Notes: generated from the letters alone by a model not told the origin. Positions 16,599 through 25,275 are shown, numbered from the stretch's first letter. The stretch: DNA of 64,000 nt from Candidatus Nitrosopumilus sp. (GCA_029250275.1 JAPFBP010000001.1:62001-126000); one strand, 5' to 3'. Numbers and translations: made by a program.

Positions 16599-16898
16599 CT
16601 AGGATTGTAGTTTTTTCGTTATTAATTGAATATATTTTTTATTATATTCATTGAATAGTTGAATTTTATCTTGAGCCAATGCCATAGCGCCTGGTCTACT
16701 ATTGATATGATTTTCAGCAATTTTTTGTTCTTCTAAGAGTTTTTCAAGATTTACTTTTGGTACTGATTCTAATTCTACAAGTAGGGTTGCAAGTTCTTTT
16801 TCAAAATTCTCTTTAGTATCAGGAAGTGCTGGTGGATCAGCACCTATAATTTCTTTAGTTGTTATACTTCCAAATACTTTCTTATCTAGATCAAGCAA
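16599..16898 (-). CDS. Hypothetical protein, 99 aa
   Basis: A TTG-started frame with a mostly helical, soluble translation. A Pro-rich turn (DPPALPDTKENF) is followed by a long Leu/Glu-rich helix, and there is no motif I recognise. The gap upstream of its end (16360-16598) contains a start-less 40-codon frame on the plus strand that ends at about 16507 and may be a gene remnant. Confidence 0.5.
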   Translation of the reverse strand: MLDLDKKVFGSITTKEIIGADPPALPDTKENFEKELATLLVELESVPKVNLEKLLEEQKIAENHINSRPGAMALAQDKIQLFNEYNKKYIQLITKKLQS

Positions 16899-17008
16899 TA
16901 ATAAAAAATGAAATTAGTTCTATAAATTCAATTTCATTTTAATCAGATTTAAAAATGCGAGTGCAGTGCAAACAAACGTTTTATCAGTAGATAGTTTCTT
17001 ACTATTTC

Positions 17009-17218
17009 ATGACTTATTGTATAGGAAAATGTAAAAAATACAAGGCTCTAAAACCATCAGAAATTGGCAGATATGCTGCTGGACAAAAAAGATGCAATCA
17101 CTGTGAAGTGTTTGTAGAATATGAAGGAATTATTTGTCCATGTTGTAATAGACAACTTAGATGCCTCCCAAGAAGTAGAAAAGGAAAAGAAAAGTACATA
17201 GCTCAAATTATAAGATAA
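17009..17218 (+). CDS. Small zinc-finger protein, 69 aa
   Basis: Cysteines at residues 4 and 8, then CNHC (29-32), CPCC (44-47) and a later Cys at about 52 give up to two zinc knuckles in a very basic protein (K/R-rich C-terminus). Such compact basic zinc fingers are frequent in Nitrosopumilus-type genomes and probably bind nucleic acid. The promoter is likely the ATTTAAAAATG-like box about 55 bp upstream. Confidence 0.7.
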   Translation: MTYCIGKCKKYKALKPSEIGRYAAGQKRCNHCEVFVEYEGIICPCCNRQLRCLPRSRKGKEKYIAQIIR

Positions 17219-17271
17219 GCCATGCCTAAGAATTAAAGTCCTACTTATAAGAAATCAATACAAATCTAATT

Positions 17272-17544
17272 ATGCCTATTCCTACCGATATAGAAGAATT
17301 TGTTGAAAAACATATCAAATTAATGATTTCTCAAACTGAAACATATTTACCATTTATCAGAGTGGCATTTCCGTATTCAAATAATATTGCAGATGGAGTA
17401 TACAATGTAATTATGGGAAGTGCATTATCTATATTTGTAAATCAATTTGCAATGAAAATGAAATATCCAACCGCAGAGGATTTTACGGAATTTGGAAAAA
17501 TGTCTCTCAAATTTAGAGATCAAGTTGATCAGTTTTTTAAATAA
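17272..17544 (+). CDS. Hypothetical protein, 90 aa
   Basis: A soluble or weakly amphipathic helical protein with no cysteine and no recognised motif. It abuts, tail to tail and without a gap, the converging 76-residue gene. A TATA-like TACTTATAAG lies at about 17242-17251, 20-30 bp upstream of the ATG, which supports this start and leaderless expression. Confidence 0.55.
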   Translation: MPIPTDIEEFVEKHIKLMISQTETYLPFIRVAFPYSNNIADGVYNVIMGSALSIFVNQFAMKMKYPTAEDFTEFGKMSLKFRDQVDQFFK

Positions 17545-17775
17545 TTAGGCTATTTCGCCTAGGAAATGTATAATATCATTTGTTACAACAACTGTTCTAT
17601 CTTTTGGAATATGATATAATTTTTTTGAACCATTAAAAGATTGAACAATGAGTTTTGAATATGGATCCTTAAGTGATTTGTAAAGAATGCCTTTATCCCC
17701 TACTGATTGAGACCAATGAGTTCCTTGTACAAAGGAAATTGTTTGAAACTTTACAACTTGATATGAATAGACCAT
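17545..17775 (-). CDS. Hypothetical protein, 76 aa
   Basis: A small beta-rich protein with no signal peptide; the family is unknown. It ends immediately at the stop of the converging gene. It lies 6 bp downstream of the broken crcB gene on the same strand and may once have been co-transcribed with it. Confidence 0.5.
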   Translation of the reverse strand: MVYSYQVVKFQTISFVQGTHWSQSVGDKGILYKSLKDPYSKLIVQSFNGSKKLYHIPKDRTVVVTNDIIHFLGEIA

Positions 17776-17781
17776 TTCTAA

Positions 17782-18177
17782 TTAATTATTAATAATTACA
17801 CTCATTAATGACTTTCCACCAATCAATGCTGCAATAGAAAGACCAATGTTGAGTATCAAATTGATTGCAAACGTTCCATAATGACTGTGTTCAAGAAGAG
17901 TATTGAATTCTAGTGCAAATCCAGACATTGTGGTAAGTGAACCACAGAATCCTATAGCAGTAAAAAGAGAATATTTTCCATCAAGATGCCATTGTTGATA
18001 CATTACAATAAAGGCACCAAGAATATATGCACCAAGAATATATGCTCCAAGTACATTAACTGCCAAAACATTGACATGTATTGTATTAAAAAGTAAAGGA
18101 AATTAAATAATTTTGAGTCTTAAATATACTCCAAGTACAGAATCTACTGCAAGAAAAACAAATTCTAGACCTTTCAT
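17782..18177 (-). pseudogene. crcB: CrcB/Fluc fluoride channel, interrupted by an in-frame stop
   Basis: Read from ATG at 18177, the frame gives 24 residues (beginning MKGLEFVFLAVDSVLGVYLR, a CrcB-type first helix), then TAA at 18103-18105. It continues in the same frame for 106 residues to 17782 with the Fluc motifs: an Asn-Val-Leu-Gly helix, the GFCGSLTT loop and the final GLSIAALIGG helix. The total of 131 codons is the normal family length. A perfect 15-bp tandem duplication (18015-18029, 18030-18044) repeats GAYIL, and the usual TTFSTF phenylalanine box reads TTMSGF. The downstream frame from TTG at 18066 could still be translated but would lack the first helix, so a working fluoride exporter is unlikely. 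One sequencing error could explain the stop but not the altered motif. Confidence 0.8.
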
Positions 18178-18309
18178 CTAATCATTTGAAACTAATTAAT
18201 ATTATTAGTGATATTTGTATAATTTAAGGCATAATTTGTGCCTAATCTTAATTTAATGAAGAAAGATGTATTCATAGTTTTTATAGGTTCGATATTTTTT
18301 TCAAATTGA

Positions 18310-18501
18310 ATGACATTAAAGTTGAGATGTGATAACTATGGTTTTGAATGTGAATATGTTATTGATGAAGCAAAATCAATAGCTATAATTGAAAAACTAA
18401 GAAATCATTTTGAAGAAGAACATGGAATTGATTATACTGTTGAAGCAGTTACTCAAATGATTACCAATCGTGGATATTCTTTAGAATCAATTAGGAAATA
18501 A
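18310..18501 (+). CDS. DUF1059-like small protein, 63 aa
   Basis: Cys7 and Cys14 are followed by a helix with HFEEEHG, giving the C-x6-C...H-x4-H arrangement of DUF1059 proteins, a plausible single metal site. The function of the family is unknown. An inverted repeat (AGGCA-N7-TGCCT, 18227-18243) lies about 65 bp upstream and may be an operator. Confidence 0.65.
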   Translation: MTLKLRCDNYGFECEYVIDEAKSIAIIEKLRNHFEEEHGIDYTVEAVTQMITNRGYSLESIRK

Positions 18502-18675
18502 ACTTCTAAAAAATTATTCTCATTTTTAATATTTATTACAATGTGTGTTATATGCCAATTAAGAATTAGTTTTCGAAAAAATTCTAGGAATTTTTAGTTT
18601 GTAAAGTTTAGTTTTGATTACAAAATTACTTGAATCATATTGTTTTTATTTTATAATCGCTAATAGTGATCAGTA

Positions 18676-19595
18676 GTGACAGAAAATTATTTAAATGATT
18701 ATGATGTCAAGTGTCAACTAGATACTTGCAAAACCTACCCTGTAATAACAGATTCTGAAAGAGGAGAAATTGTTTGTGGGGAATGCGGTATTATCTTATT
18801 ACAAAATATGGCTGACGCCTCATATGAAAATAACGGTTACATCTCAAAAAATTTTATGAAACTATCAAGAACAGGTCTTACTGCATCATTAACAATGAAT
18901 GATAGAGGATTATCAACTGTAATTGGTACGAATAAAGATTCAACTTGAAAAACACTGTCTAGGAAAACAAAATATGAATTCAATAGATTACAAACTTGTG
19001 ATCAAAGAAGTAAATCAAGAAAGACTGCAAGTTTTAGCAAGGCTTTCACTTTGCTTTATAGAATGAAAACCAAGTTAGGAATATCAAACAATATTGTAGA
19101 AATATAGCCTATATTTACAGAAAAGTAGTTAGTGCAAAATTAACCAGAGAAAAAACAATGGCATCATTAATTGCAGCCTCACTTTATGCAGCATGTAGAG
19201 AAAATAACATTCCTAGAACACTAGACAATATTGCAAAAGCTGAAAATATTGAAAGAAGAATACTCTCCCGAGACTTGAGAACCATAATCAAAAAGATTGA
19301 ATTGAATCTTAATCAGTACGATAGATCATCATTTATCTCAAAAATCTCAAACAACATGAATCTAAGAGAGAAGACAAAACGAGATGCATTCAAAATACTA
19401 AGCCTCTGTGAAAAAAAGTAGATTACTGCTGGAAAACACCGTGTAGCACAAGTTGCTGCATCAGTATACATCTCATGTATTATGAATGGAGGTAAAATCA
19501 GTCAAAAAAAGTTTGCAGTAGAATCTGGAATAAGTGATGTTACAATCAGAAACAGAGCCGTCTTGATTAAAAAAACATTAAAGATAATTGGGTAG
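18676..19595 (+). pseudogene. tfb: Transcription initiation factor B (TFB), decayed
   Basis: The N-terminal zinc ribbon is recognisable (Cys13, Cys18, then CGEC near residue 34), followed by the B-finger/linker region. TGA at 18946-18948 replaces a Gly codon. The frame then continues through the first cyclin fold until a 1-base deletion near 19106, after which the +2 frame carries on (TMASLIAASLYAACRENNIP, the first cyclin repeat). A TAG at 19419-19421 interrupts before the second repeat, which runs to the natural TAG at 19593. Two nonsense changes and a frameshift in one gene show true decay. Thaumarchaea keep multiple TFBs, so loss of one is tolerable. Confidence 0.88.
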
Positions 19596-19610
19596 ATTAT
19601 TCCAAAAATC

Positions 19611-20048
19611 CTATAATTGTATTGTAGGAGAAAATATTTTTTCAAATATTGTCTCTTTTAATTGATTTACCAATTCCAATATTACTCGGATCTGCTCTAA
19701 TGTTATTTCCTTTAGATTTTGCATGGAATTATTTAGTTCTGATATTTCTATTTGTAATCTTGACTTTTCATTTTTTAAAGAGGATATTTGATTTTGTAAA
19801 TTATTGTTTTGTTGTTTTAAATTATCATTTTCTTCAATCAATCGTTTTACTTTATCTGAATCAGATTCTCCTGGAAAAGGATTTGGGGTGGGCGCAGGAT
19901 CTGGAATTCTAATGGGTTCTTGGATAGGACCAGGTTCTGGAATTTGTGGCGGCCCTGGTTCTTGTTCTGTTTCAATGGCGAATGTAGTTTGTAAAAAACT
20001 AACAGATGCAAATAAGACAATCATACCAAAAATAAGACCAATTTTCAT
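19611..20048 (-). CDS. Secreted proline-rich coiled-coil protein, 145 aa
   Basis: A signal peptide (residues 1-24, ending TFA) is followed by a Pro/Glu/Gly-rich linker with repeated PEPGP-like units (about residues 28-60), then a Gln/Asn/Leu coiled coil (65-130). The architecture suggests a surface protein with an extended spacer and an oligomerising helix. No family is recognised. It converges with the end of the tfb pseudogene. Confidence 0.6.
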   Translation of the reverse strand: MKIGLIFGMIVLFASVSFLQTTFAIETEQEPGPPQIPEPGPIQEPIRIPDPAPTPNPFPGESDSDKVKRLIEENDNLKQQNNNLQNQISSLKNEKSRLQIEISELNNSMQNLKEITLEQIRVILELVNQLKETIFEKIFSPTIQL

Positions 20049-20121
20049 ATTATAATTTCACAAAAATATTACAATAGTTTTGTATATGAATATGATTATT
20101 GATTTCTAAGAATGAAGAAGA

Positions 20122-20340
20122 TTATTTATAAAAATCAGGTTCTTGATCTCTTTTCTGTTTTGGAAGATCTTCCATAACAGCTTGAACTACTTCGTTGTGA
20201 TTGTAAGTTAGATGTCTGAGAAACTTTGCTGATTCATCTGCTCTAGTTTTATCATCTGCAAATAACATTTCAGGACTACTTAATTCATTCATCATTGAAT
20301 TACATTCTTTGCATGGTTCAAAGTCAAGATAAAGTTTCAT
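20122..20340 (-). CDS. Hypothetical protein, 72 aa
   Basis: The protein has a CKEC knuckle at residues 10-13 and His residues at about 42 and 47 (HLTYNH), which could together bind a metal. It is soluble and acidic. The family is unknown. It lies 30 bp downstream of the truncated CDC48-like fragment on the same strand. Confidence 0.5.
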   Translation of the reverse strand: MKLYLDFEPCKECNSMMNELSSPEMLFADDKTRADESAKFLRHLTYNHNEVVQAVMEDLPKQKRDQEPDFYK

Positions 20341-20370
20341 GATTTTAGATCATTTCCCTTAGTATTTAGA

Positions 20371-20994
20371 CTATTTTATGGATTGATGTATAGGTGCCTC
20401 TTTTTTTCGAGGCTTTACCTTATCCACAGCGTCAATTAGATCTTGTTGTGTAATTTTGATCTCCTTGACATTCTTTGATTTACCAGCAACATATCTCTTC
20501 AAAGCAGTTATTGTTGCTCTGTTAGTTACTGCTGCAATCTCTGCACCACTAAAATTATCAGTCAACTTCACTATTTCTGAGATTTTAACATCACTTGTTA
20601 GTGGTTTTTTCTTTGTATGAATCTCAAAGATGTGTTGTCGTCCTTTTTCATCAGGATTTGGAACTTCAATAATTCTATCAAATCTACCTGGTCTGAGAAG
20701 AGCCTCATCTACAATATCTAATCGGTTTGTTGCACCAATTATCAATACGTTGTGTAGTTCTTCTAATCCATCAATTTCAGTTAGAATTTGTGATACCACA
20801 TTTTCTGTAACATGTAAGTCTGAACCACCACTACCTCTTCTTGGAACAAGTGCATCAACTTCATCTAAAAAAATTATACATGGTGCCGCTTGTCGTGCTT
20901 TTCTAAAGATTTCTTTGACTCCTTTTTCAGATTCTCCTACCCATTTTGAAAGTAATTCAAGGCCTTTAATACTGATAAAGTTAAATTCTGTCAT
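20371..20994 (-). pseudogene. CDC48/VCP-type AAA ATPase, 5'-truncated second AAA module
   Basis: The 207 residues match the part of a CDC48-type AAA module after the P-loop: KWVGESEKGVKEIFRKARQ, Walker B IIFLDEVDAL, the RRGS loop, sensor 1 ATNR, the arginine fingers LLRPGRFDR, and the C-terminal small domain. The Walker A motif, the first AAA module and the N-domain are absent. Codons just before the apparent ATG (AKALAK) are still CDC48-like but then merge with the end of hsp20, so a deletion has joined the two genes near base 21012. Without Walker A the fragment cannot bind ATP normally. Confidence 0.8.
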
Positions 20995-21490
20995 TTTTGC
21001 AAGAGCTTTTGCCTTTTGGTTTTTCTTCTTTAAGTAGTTTGAAAACTATTTCTAAAACTCCATTTTTGTAAGAAGCTTTTGCAGAGTTTTCATCAACTTT
21101 GTGTTGCACAGGAACTTTTACATGATATTTTTTATCATTGTGTTCTGCTGAAAGATTAACTATCTTATTTTCAACAATAATTTTGACATCAGTCTTTTCT
21201 ATTCCTGGCATTTCAGCTATGAGTTTTACTACTTTTTCTTTTTCATCAACAATTATGTCGACAAGTGGTTCTCGTGTTTCAGAAGTTAAAAGTAGTCCTG
21301 GTTTGACATTTCCATATTCTTTTACCACAGGTTTTCCATCAGAACCAACAGTCATTGTATAACCGTAATAATATGGACCAGATTCAGAACCATTTCCCTT
21401 GAATTCTTCAAAAATGTCATCTATGTTAAAAAACAAGTTTGGCATTATTTTAAAAATTCCATCAAATCCAACATCAAAGAAGTTTGTCAT
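20981..21490 (-). CDS. hsp20: Small heat-shock protein (Hsp20/alpha-crystallin)
   Basis: A 169-residue protein with an N-terminal arm of about 70 residues and an alpha-crystallin domain (about 75-155): PLVDIIVDEKEKVVKLIAEM, the GIEKTDVKI segment, and the KNGVLEIVF motif that replaces the common NGVL/AxxxNGVL signature. The last residues (SSCKNDRI) derive from the neighbouring ATPase gene by the deletion described there, so the natural IxI tail that docks in sHsp oligomers is missing. Its promoter has a TATA box about 30 bp upstream and an 18-bp perfect palindrome. Confidence 0.88.
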   Translation of the reverse strand: MTNFFDVGFDGIFKIMPNLFFNIDDIFEEFKGNGSESGPYYYGYTMTVGSDGKPVVKEYGNVKPGLLLTSETREPLVDIIVDEKEKVVKLIAEMPGIEKTDVKIIVENKIVNLSAEHNDKKYHVKVPVQHKVDENSAKASYKNGVLEIVFKLLKEEKPKGKSSCKNDRI

Positions 21491-21503
21491 ATTTATCTAT
21501 TAT

Positions 21504-21521
21504 ATGTAATATATATTACAT
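21504..21521. promoter_or_regulatory. 18-bp perfect palindrome upstream of hsp20, likely operator
   Basis: ATGTAATATATATTACAT is its own reverse complement. It lies 14-31 bp before the hsp20 ATG on the minus strand and overlaps the likely TATA box (TTTATATAATG reading on the minus strand, about 21528-21518). A bound dimeric regulator would block TBP/TFB, as the Phr heat-shock repressor does in Euryarchaeota. The identity of the regulator is unknown. Confidence 0.5.
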
Positions 21522-21594
21522 TATATAAAGATTATTGATAATCTAATGAATTATTACATAATCCTATTATAACTGACATAATATAATAATCTTA

Positions 21595-22260
21595 ATGAGA
21601 CTTTCAAGTGTATCTATACCTGAAGTTATAAAAGAAATCATTACCAGAAATCGTTCTATTTATGATTGCATGAAGATGGATTTGATAAATTATACAGCTT
21701 TAGCAGTAAAACTTCAACCAGAGATAGAAAAGATTCTAGGGAATTCTGTTAATCTCAATACCGTAGTAGTTGCAATCAAAAGATTTGCTGATTCATTTGA
21801 AATTAAAAATGAAGTAAAAGAAGAATCAGTTTTAAAAAATGCAAGATTATATTTAACAGATGGAATAATGGATGTAAAGTTTTCAATTAAGGATTCAAAT
21901 CAAATGGATCCAATGGTAATTTTAGATAAATTCTCTAAGGTAACTAACAACTATGAATTTTTTCGACTCTCTGATTCGTTTAGATTCCTTACTGAAGATA
22001 TGGAAGATATTAGGCAAATTTTCAATAGTGTCTCAACAAGAGATGATATGTTTAGTACTGGTCTTGCAAAAATTAGAATTTCAATTCCGAGGGGTCAAAA
22101 TCAAACAGATGTGGTATCTTATGTTGCTGAAGTATTACATACAAATGGAATAGAGTTAGTAAATGCATTTTTCAGTCAAGATAATATCATAATAATTATA
22201 AATGAAAGAGATTCATCAAGGGCTTATGATATTTTACATTCAGATATTATGAGAACCTAA
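21595..22260 (+). CDS. ACT-domain-like regulatory protein, 221 aa
   Basis: The N-terminal half is helical (residues 1-75), including a VIKEIITRNRSIYDCMKM segment that looks like a helix-turn-helix or swivel. The C-terminal 70 residues have a beta-alpha-beta pattern (GLAKIRISIP, DVVSYVAEVLHTNGIELVNAF, NIIIIINERDS) resembling an ACT small-molecule-binding fold. It has no catalytic motif. A role as an amino-acid-responsive regulator is only a guess from the fold. It is divergent from hsp20. Confidence 0.6.
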   Translation: MRLSSVSIPEVIKEIITRNRSIYDCMKMDLINYTALAVKLQPEIEKILGNSVNLNTVVVAIKRFADSFEIKNEVKEESVLKNARLYLTDGIMDVKFSIKDSNQMDPMVILDKFSKVTNNYEFFRLSDSFRFLTEDMEDIRQIFNSVSTRDDMFSTGLAKIRISIPRGQNQTDVVSYVAEVLHTNGIELVNAFFSQDNIIIIINERDSSRAYDILHSDIMRT

Positions 22261-22314
22261 GAATACTAGTCATTTTAGTGAAAATTATTCTTATAGCATA
22301 TATTCCACTAATTT

Positions 22315-23688
22315 GTGAAGAATTTACGTTTGATAAGAAATAAGAAAAAAATTGTGATTTTAGGTGGTGGATTTGCAGGAGTAGAATGTACCAAGAAATT
22401 AGAATCAGAATTTGGAAAAAATCTAGAAATAGAGATAGTAATGATAAGTGAAGATAATTTCCTATTATTTACACCAATGTTACCACAAGTAGCATCTGGA
22501 ATGATTGAAACTAGACATATTGTTTTGCCAATTAGAACTATTTGTAAAAAAACAAAATTTTATGAAGGCAGAATCAAAAACATTGATCCCTATGGAAAAT
22601 TAGTTACATTGTGGGGAACAAGAGATAAAAGAAGTATCTCAATACATTATGATTTTTTAGTTGTAGCATTAGGCAGTGAAACTAACTTTTTTGGAATGGC
22701 TGATGTTGAAAAAAATGCATACACAATGAAGACACTCAATGATGCAGTAGTATTAAGAAATAGAATAATTGATATGCTTGAACAAGCTGAAAATGAAACT
22801 AACCCTATTCTTCGAAAAAGTTTTTTGAATTTTGTTATTGTAGGTGGTGGATTTGCAGGAATTGAAACTGCAGGAGAATTAATGGATCTTCTATTAGATG
22901 CAAGAAAACATTATCCTACTATTCATAAAGAAGATCTCAAAGTAATTGTTTTAGAAGCTCTAGGGGTAATTTTGCCTGGATTTAATAAAAAACTTGCAGA
23001 CTTTGCAAAAGATAAGATGGTAGAGAGAGGTATTGACATTAGACTAAAAACTGCAGTTACCAGTTTTGATGGAAATGAAGTTACTATCAAATCATTGGAT
23101 GAAAATCCAAATGACTCAATTGATACATCTAAAATTAATTCAATTATTACAAAGACATTGATTTGGACAGCAGGAGTTACTCCAGTTAATACTATCAAGA
23201 GATCAATGTTCAAAACTGATAAAGGAAAAATTATAGTAAATGATTATCTAGAAGTTTCAGAATTTCCTGGAGTATTTGCAATAGGTGATTGTGCATTACA
23301 TATTGATCCTAAAACAGAAAGACCGATACCTCCGACAGCACAAATTGCAGAAGCTCAAGCAAAAATTGCTGCTAAAAATTTAATTTCATTAATTAAAAAT
23401 TCTAAAAAAGAAAAATTCGTATATCATTCAAAAGGACAAATGGCAATTATTGGAAAAAGATCAGGAATTGCTACATTTTTGGGAATGAACATCTCTGGTT
23501 TTTGGGCTTGGTTAATTTGGAGAAATATTTACCTCTCAAAAATTACAACATTTGATAAAAAAACTCGAATATTTATTGACTGGACAATAGATTTGTTCTT
23601 TGACAGAGATATTTCAAGACTAAAACTAATGAAACGTGAGACTGAAAAAGAATACAAACTACTCGATGAAGTAGATGATGTTTGGTAA
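22315..23688 (+). CDS. NADH dehydrogenase type II-like FAD oxidoreductase
   Basis: A 457-residue two-dinucleotide-binding flavoprotein starting with GTG. The FAD-binding GGGFAG motif is at residues 18-23, the NAD(P)-binding GGGFAGIE at about 178-185, and the FAD-contacting AIGDCA near 323. The C-terminus has a hydrophobic amphipathic segment (GFWAWLIWRNIYLSK) of the kind that attaches NDH-2 enzymes to the membrane. It should oxidise NADH without pumping protons, with quinone the usual acceptor; this is inferred from the family. The preceding ACT-like gene ends 54 bp upstream. Confidence 0.88.
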   Translation: MKNLRLIRNKKKIVILGGGFAGVECTKKLESEFGKNLEIEIVMISEDNFLLFTPMLPQVASGMIETRHIVLPIRTICKKTKFYEGRIKNIDPYGKLVTLWGTRDKRSISIHYDFLVVALGSETNFFGMADVEKNAYTMKTLNDAVVLRNRIIDMLEQAENETNPILRKSFLNFVIVGGGFAGIETAGELMDLLLDARKHYPTIHKEDLKVIVLEALGVILPGFNKKLADFAKDKMVERGIDIRLKTAVTSFDGNEVTIKSLDENPNDSIDTSKINSIITKTLIWTAGVTPVNTIKRSMFKTDKGKIIVNDYLEVSEFPGVFAIGDCALHIDPKTERPIPPTAQIAEAQAKIAAKNLISLIKNSKKEKFVYHSKGQMAIIGKRSGIATFLGMNISGFWAWLIWRNIYLSKITTFDKKTRIFIDWTIDLFFDRDISRLKLMKRETEKEYKLLDEVDDVW

Positions 23689-23696
23689 AAAGAGAA

Positions 23697-25202
23697 TTAT
23701 TTTCTAATTTTATAAATAATAATAGTTGGTGCTACAAAATACATTCCAATATTTATCAAAATTATTCCAATTCCATAAGATAACATTTCTTCCTCAGAAT
23801 CAATTTCAGCATAATTTAGAATTGATAACGTAGATAACATTGGAGTGATTGAGAGTTTTACAACTTCTTTAAAAATAGGATTTTCACGTTCCAAATCAGC
23901 AATTATAGGTGAAAATGAATAGTAGAATTGGTTAAATCCACTCATGAATATTGTTCCAGATTCAGTTGATAGAATTGTATTATCTCTGAATTCTCTGAGT
24001 TGTTGAACTTGTGGTGCAAGTTCAGAACCAAATGTGGCAGTTGCAATTAAACATCCACCCCCTTCTTTATTTGATTCAATTAAAGATTCTTTTTCAGATA
24101 AAATTTTAAATGAATTTACAAATTCATCAAATTTTAAAATTTCATTGTCAAAATTATTAATAGTGTTACCATAAGCAAATGTGTATGAATTATTTTTAAT
24201 AGTAATCATTACTTCTTTAAATTTAACTTCTTCTAATTTATTATTTAATTCAAAGTTTTGAGTTGCAATTGTTACATAAGCTTGCTTTTCGTTAATAGTA
24301 ATTTTTTCTTGGGATAGTAATTCTAATCCTATATTATCTGCTCGTGAAAGTAATTCATTTTTTTCTATAATCAAATCATCAATTGTTTTTTCATTTATGT
24401 TAGAAATAGTTAATATGAAATTTGGATTAAAACCATCAACTACAGGACCGACTATTCTAATATCAGGCGAAATTGGAGAAATTTTCTCGGGTTGTTGTAA
24501 TAACCATCCTTCTGGTGCAGTAAATGCAATATCAAGGACGTTGTTTTCATAAATTTGATTACCAGTTGAAGGAGTTATGGTTGATTCAATACGCTCTGGT
24601 TCTTGTAATTCAAGAATATTTGATACTTCAGAGCGATTAACAATTATTATTTTTGTAATTTTTACTTGCTCAGGATCTTGTGGTTTGTCTTGAGAAGCAG
24701 TTTCTACTGATGCAATTTTATCTAGTGTTTTAAAACTTTCTTCAGTTACAATTCTACCAAATACGGTATACTGCTCATCAAGAAAATTTGAATCGCCGTG
24801 AACAATGAAAAATTGAGAACCCCCACTGTTTGGATCAACTGATCTTGCCATGGAAACTATTCCACGATTATGTTTGATTGTGTTAAATTCAGCATCTACA
24901 CTTGTGCTTGGACCACCAGTTCCCCACGTACTTGAATCACCACTAATTGTATTTGGATCACCCCCCTGAATCATAAATCCAGGAATAATTCTATGGAATA
25001 ATACCCCATCATAAAATCCAGATTCAGTTAATCGAATAAAATTATCAACATGTTTTGGTGCATCATCTGGAAAAAATTCTATTACAATAGTTCCAAGATT
25101 TGTTTCCAATACTGCTAATTTGTCATAAGATTCAGCAAACGAATTATTTCCAAAAGTAACTAAAAGCAATGAAGCTGATAAAATTAAGAGTATTTTATTC
25201 AA
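23697..25202 (-). CDS. Secreted cyclophilin-type peptidyl-prolyl isomerase with CFI-box C-terminus
   Basis: A signal peptide (residues 1-23) precedes a complete cyclophilin domain (about 28-190) with the catalytic RIIPGFMIQGGDP segment and GGSQFFIVHGD. A beta-rich domain of about 180 residues follows, then a GGCLIATATFGSELAPQVQQ segment resembling the CFI-box C-terminal domain, and a final transmembrane helix (about 478-498). The protein is likely displayed outside the membrane, folding or chaperoning exported proteins. At 501 residues it is much larger than single-domain cyclophilins. Confidence 0.85.
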   Translation of the reverse strand: MNKILLILSASLLLVTFGNNSFAESYDKLAVLETNLGTIVIEFFPDDAPKHVDNFIRLTESGFYDGVLFHRIIPGFMIQGGDPNTISGDSSTWGTGGPSTSVDAEFNTIKHNRGIVSMARSVDPNSGGSQFFIVHGDSNFLDEQYTVFGRIVTEESFKTLDKIASVETASQDKPQDPEQVKITKIIIVNRSEVSNILELQEPERIESTITPSTGNQIYENNVLDIAFTAPEGWLLQQPEKISPISPDIRIVGPVVDGFNPNFILTISNINEKTIDDLIIEKNELLSRADNIGLELLSQEKITINEKQAYVTIATQNFELNNKLEEVKFKEVMITIKNNSYTFAYGNTINNFDNEILKFDEFVNSFKILSEKESLIESNKEGGGCLIATATFGSELAPQVQQLREFRDNTILSTESGTIFMSGFNQFYYSFSPIIADLERENPIFKEVVKLSITPMLSTLSILNYAEIDSEEEMLSYGIGIILINIGMYFVAPTIIIYKIRK

Positions 25203-25275
25203 TAATTTTTTCCATAAATTCTCACTTAAAAGCTAATTGTATTAGTTTTTAACAAAGTCGAATAAATTATCAATT

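Noticed and set aside
18257..18310. 17-codon hydrophobic frame starting MKKDVFIVFIGSIFF
   Set aside because: Too short to support and it lies in the promoter region of the DUF1059-like gene.
20630..21037. 135-codon plus-strand frame opposite the ATPase fragment
   Set aside because: Antisense shadow; Cys/Ser-rich composition is typical of reverse-complement frames of AAA genes.
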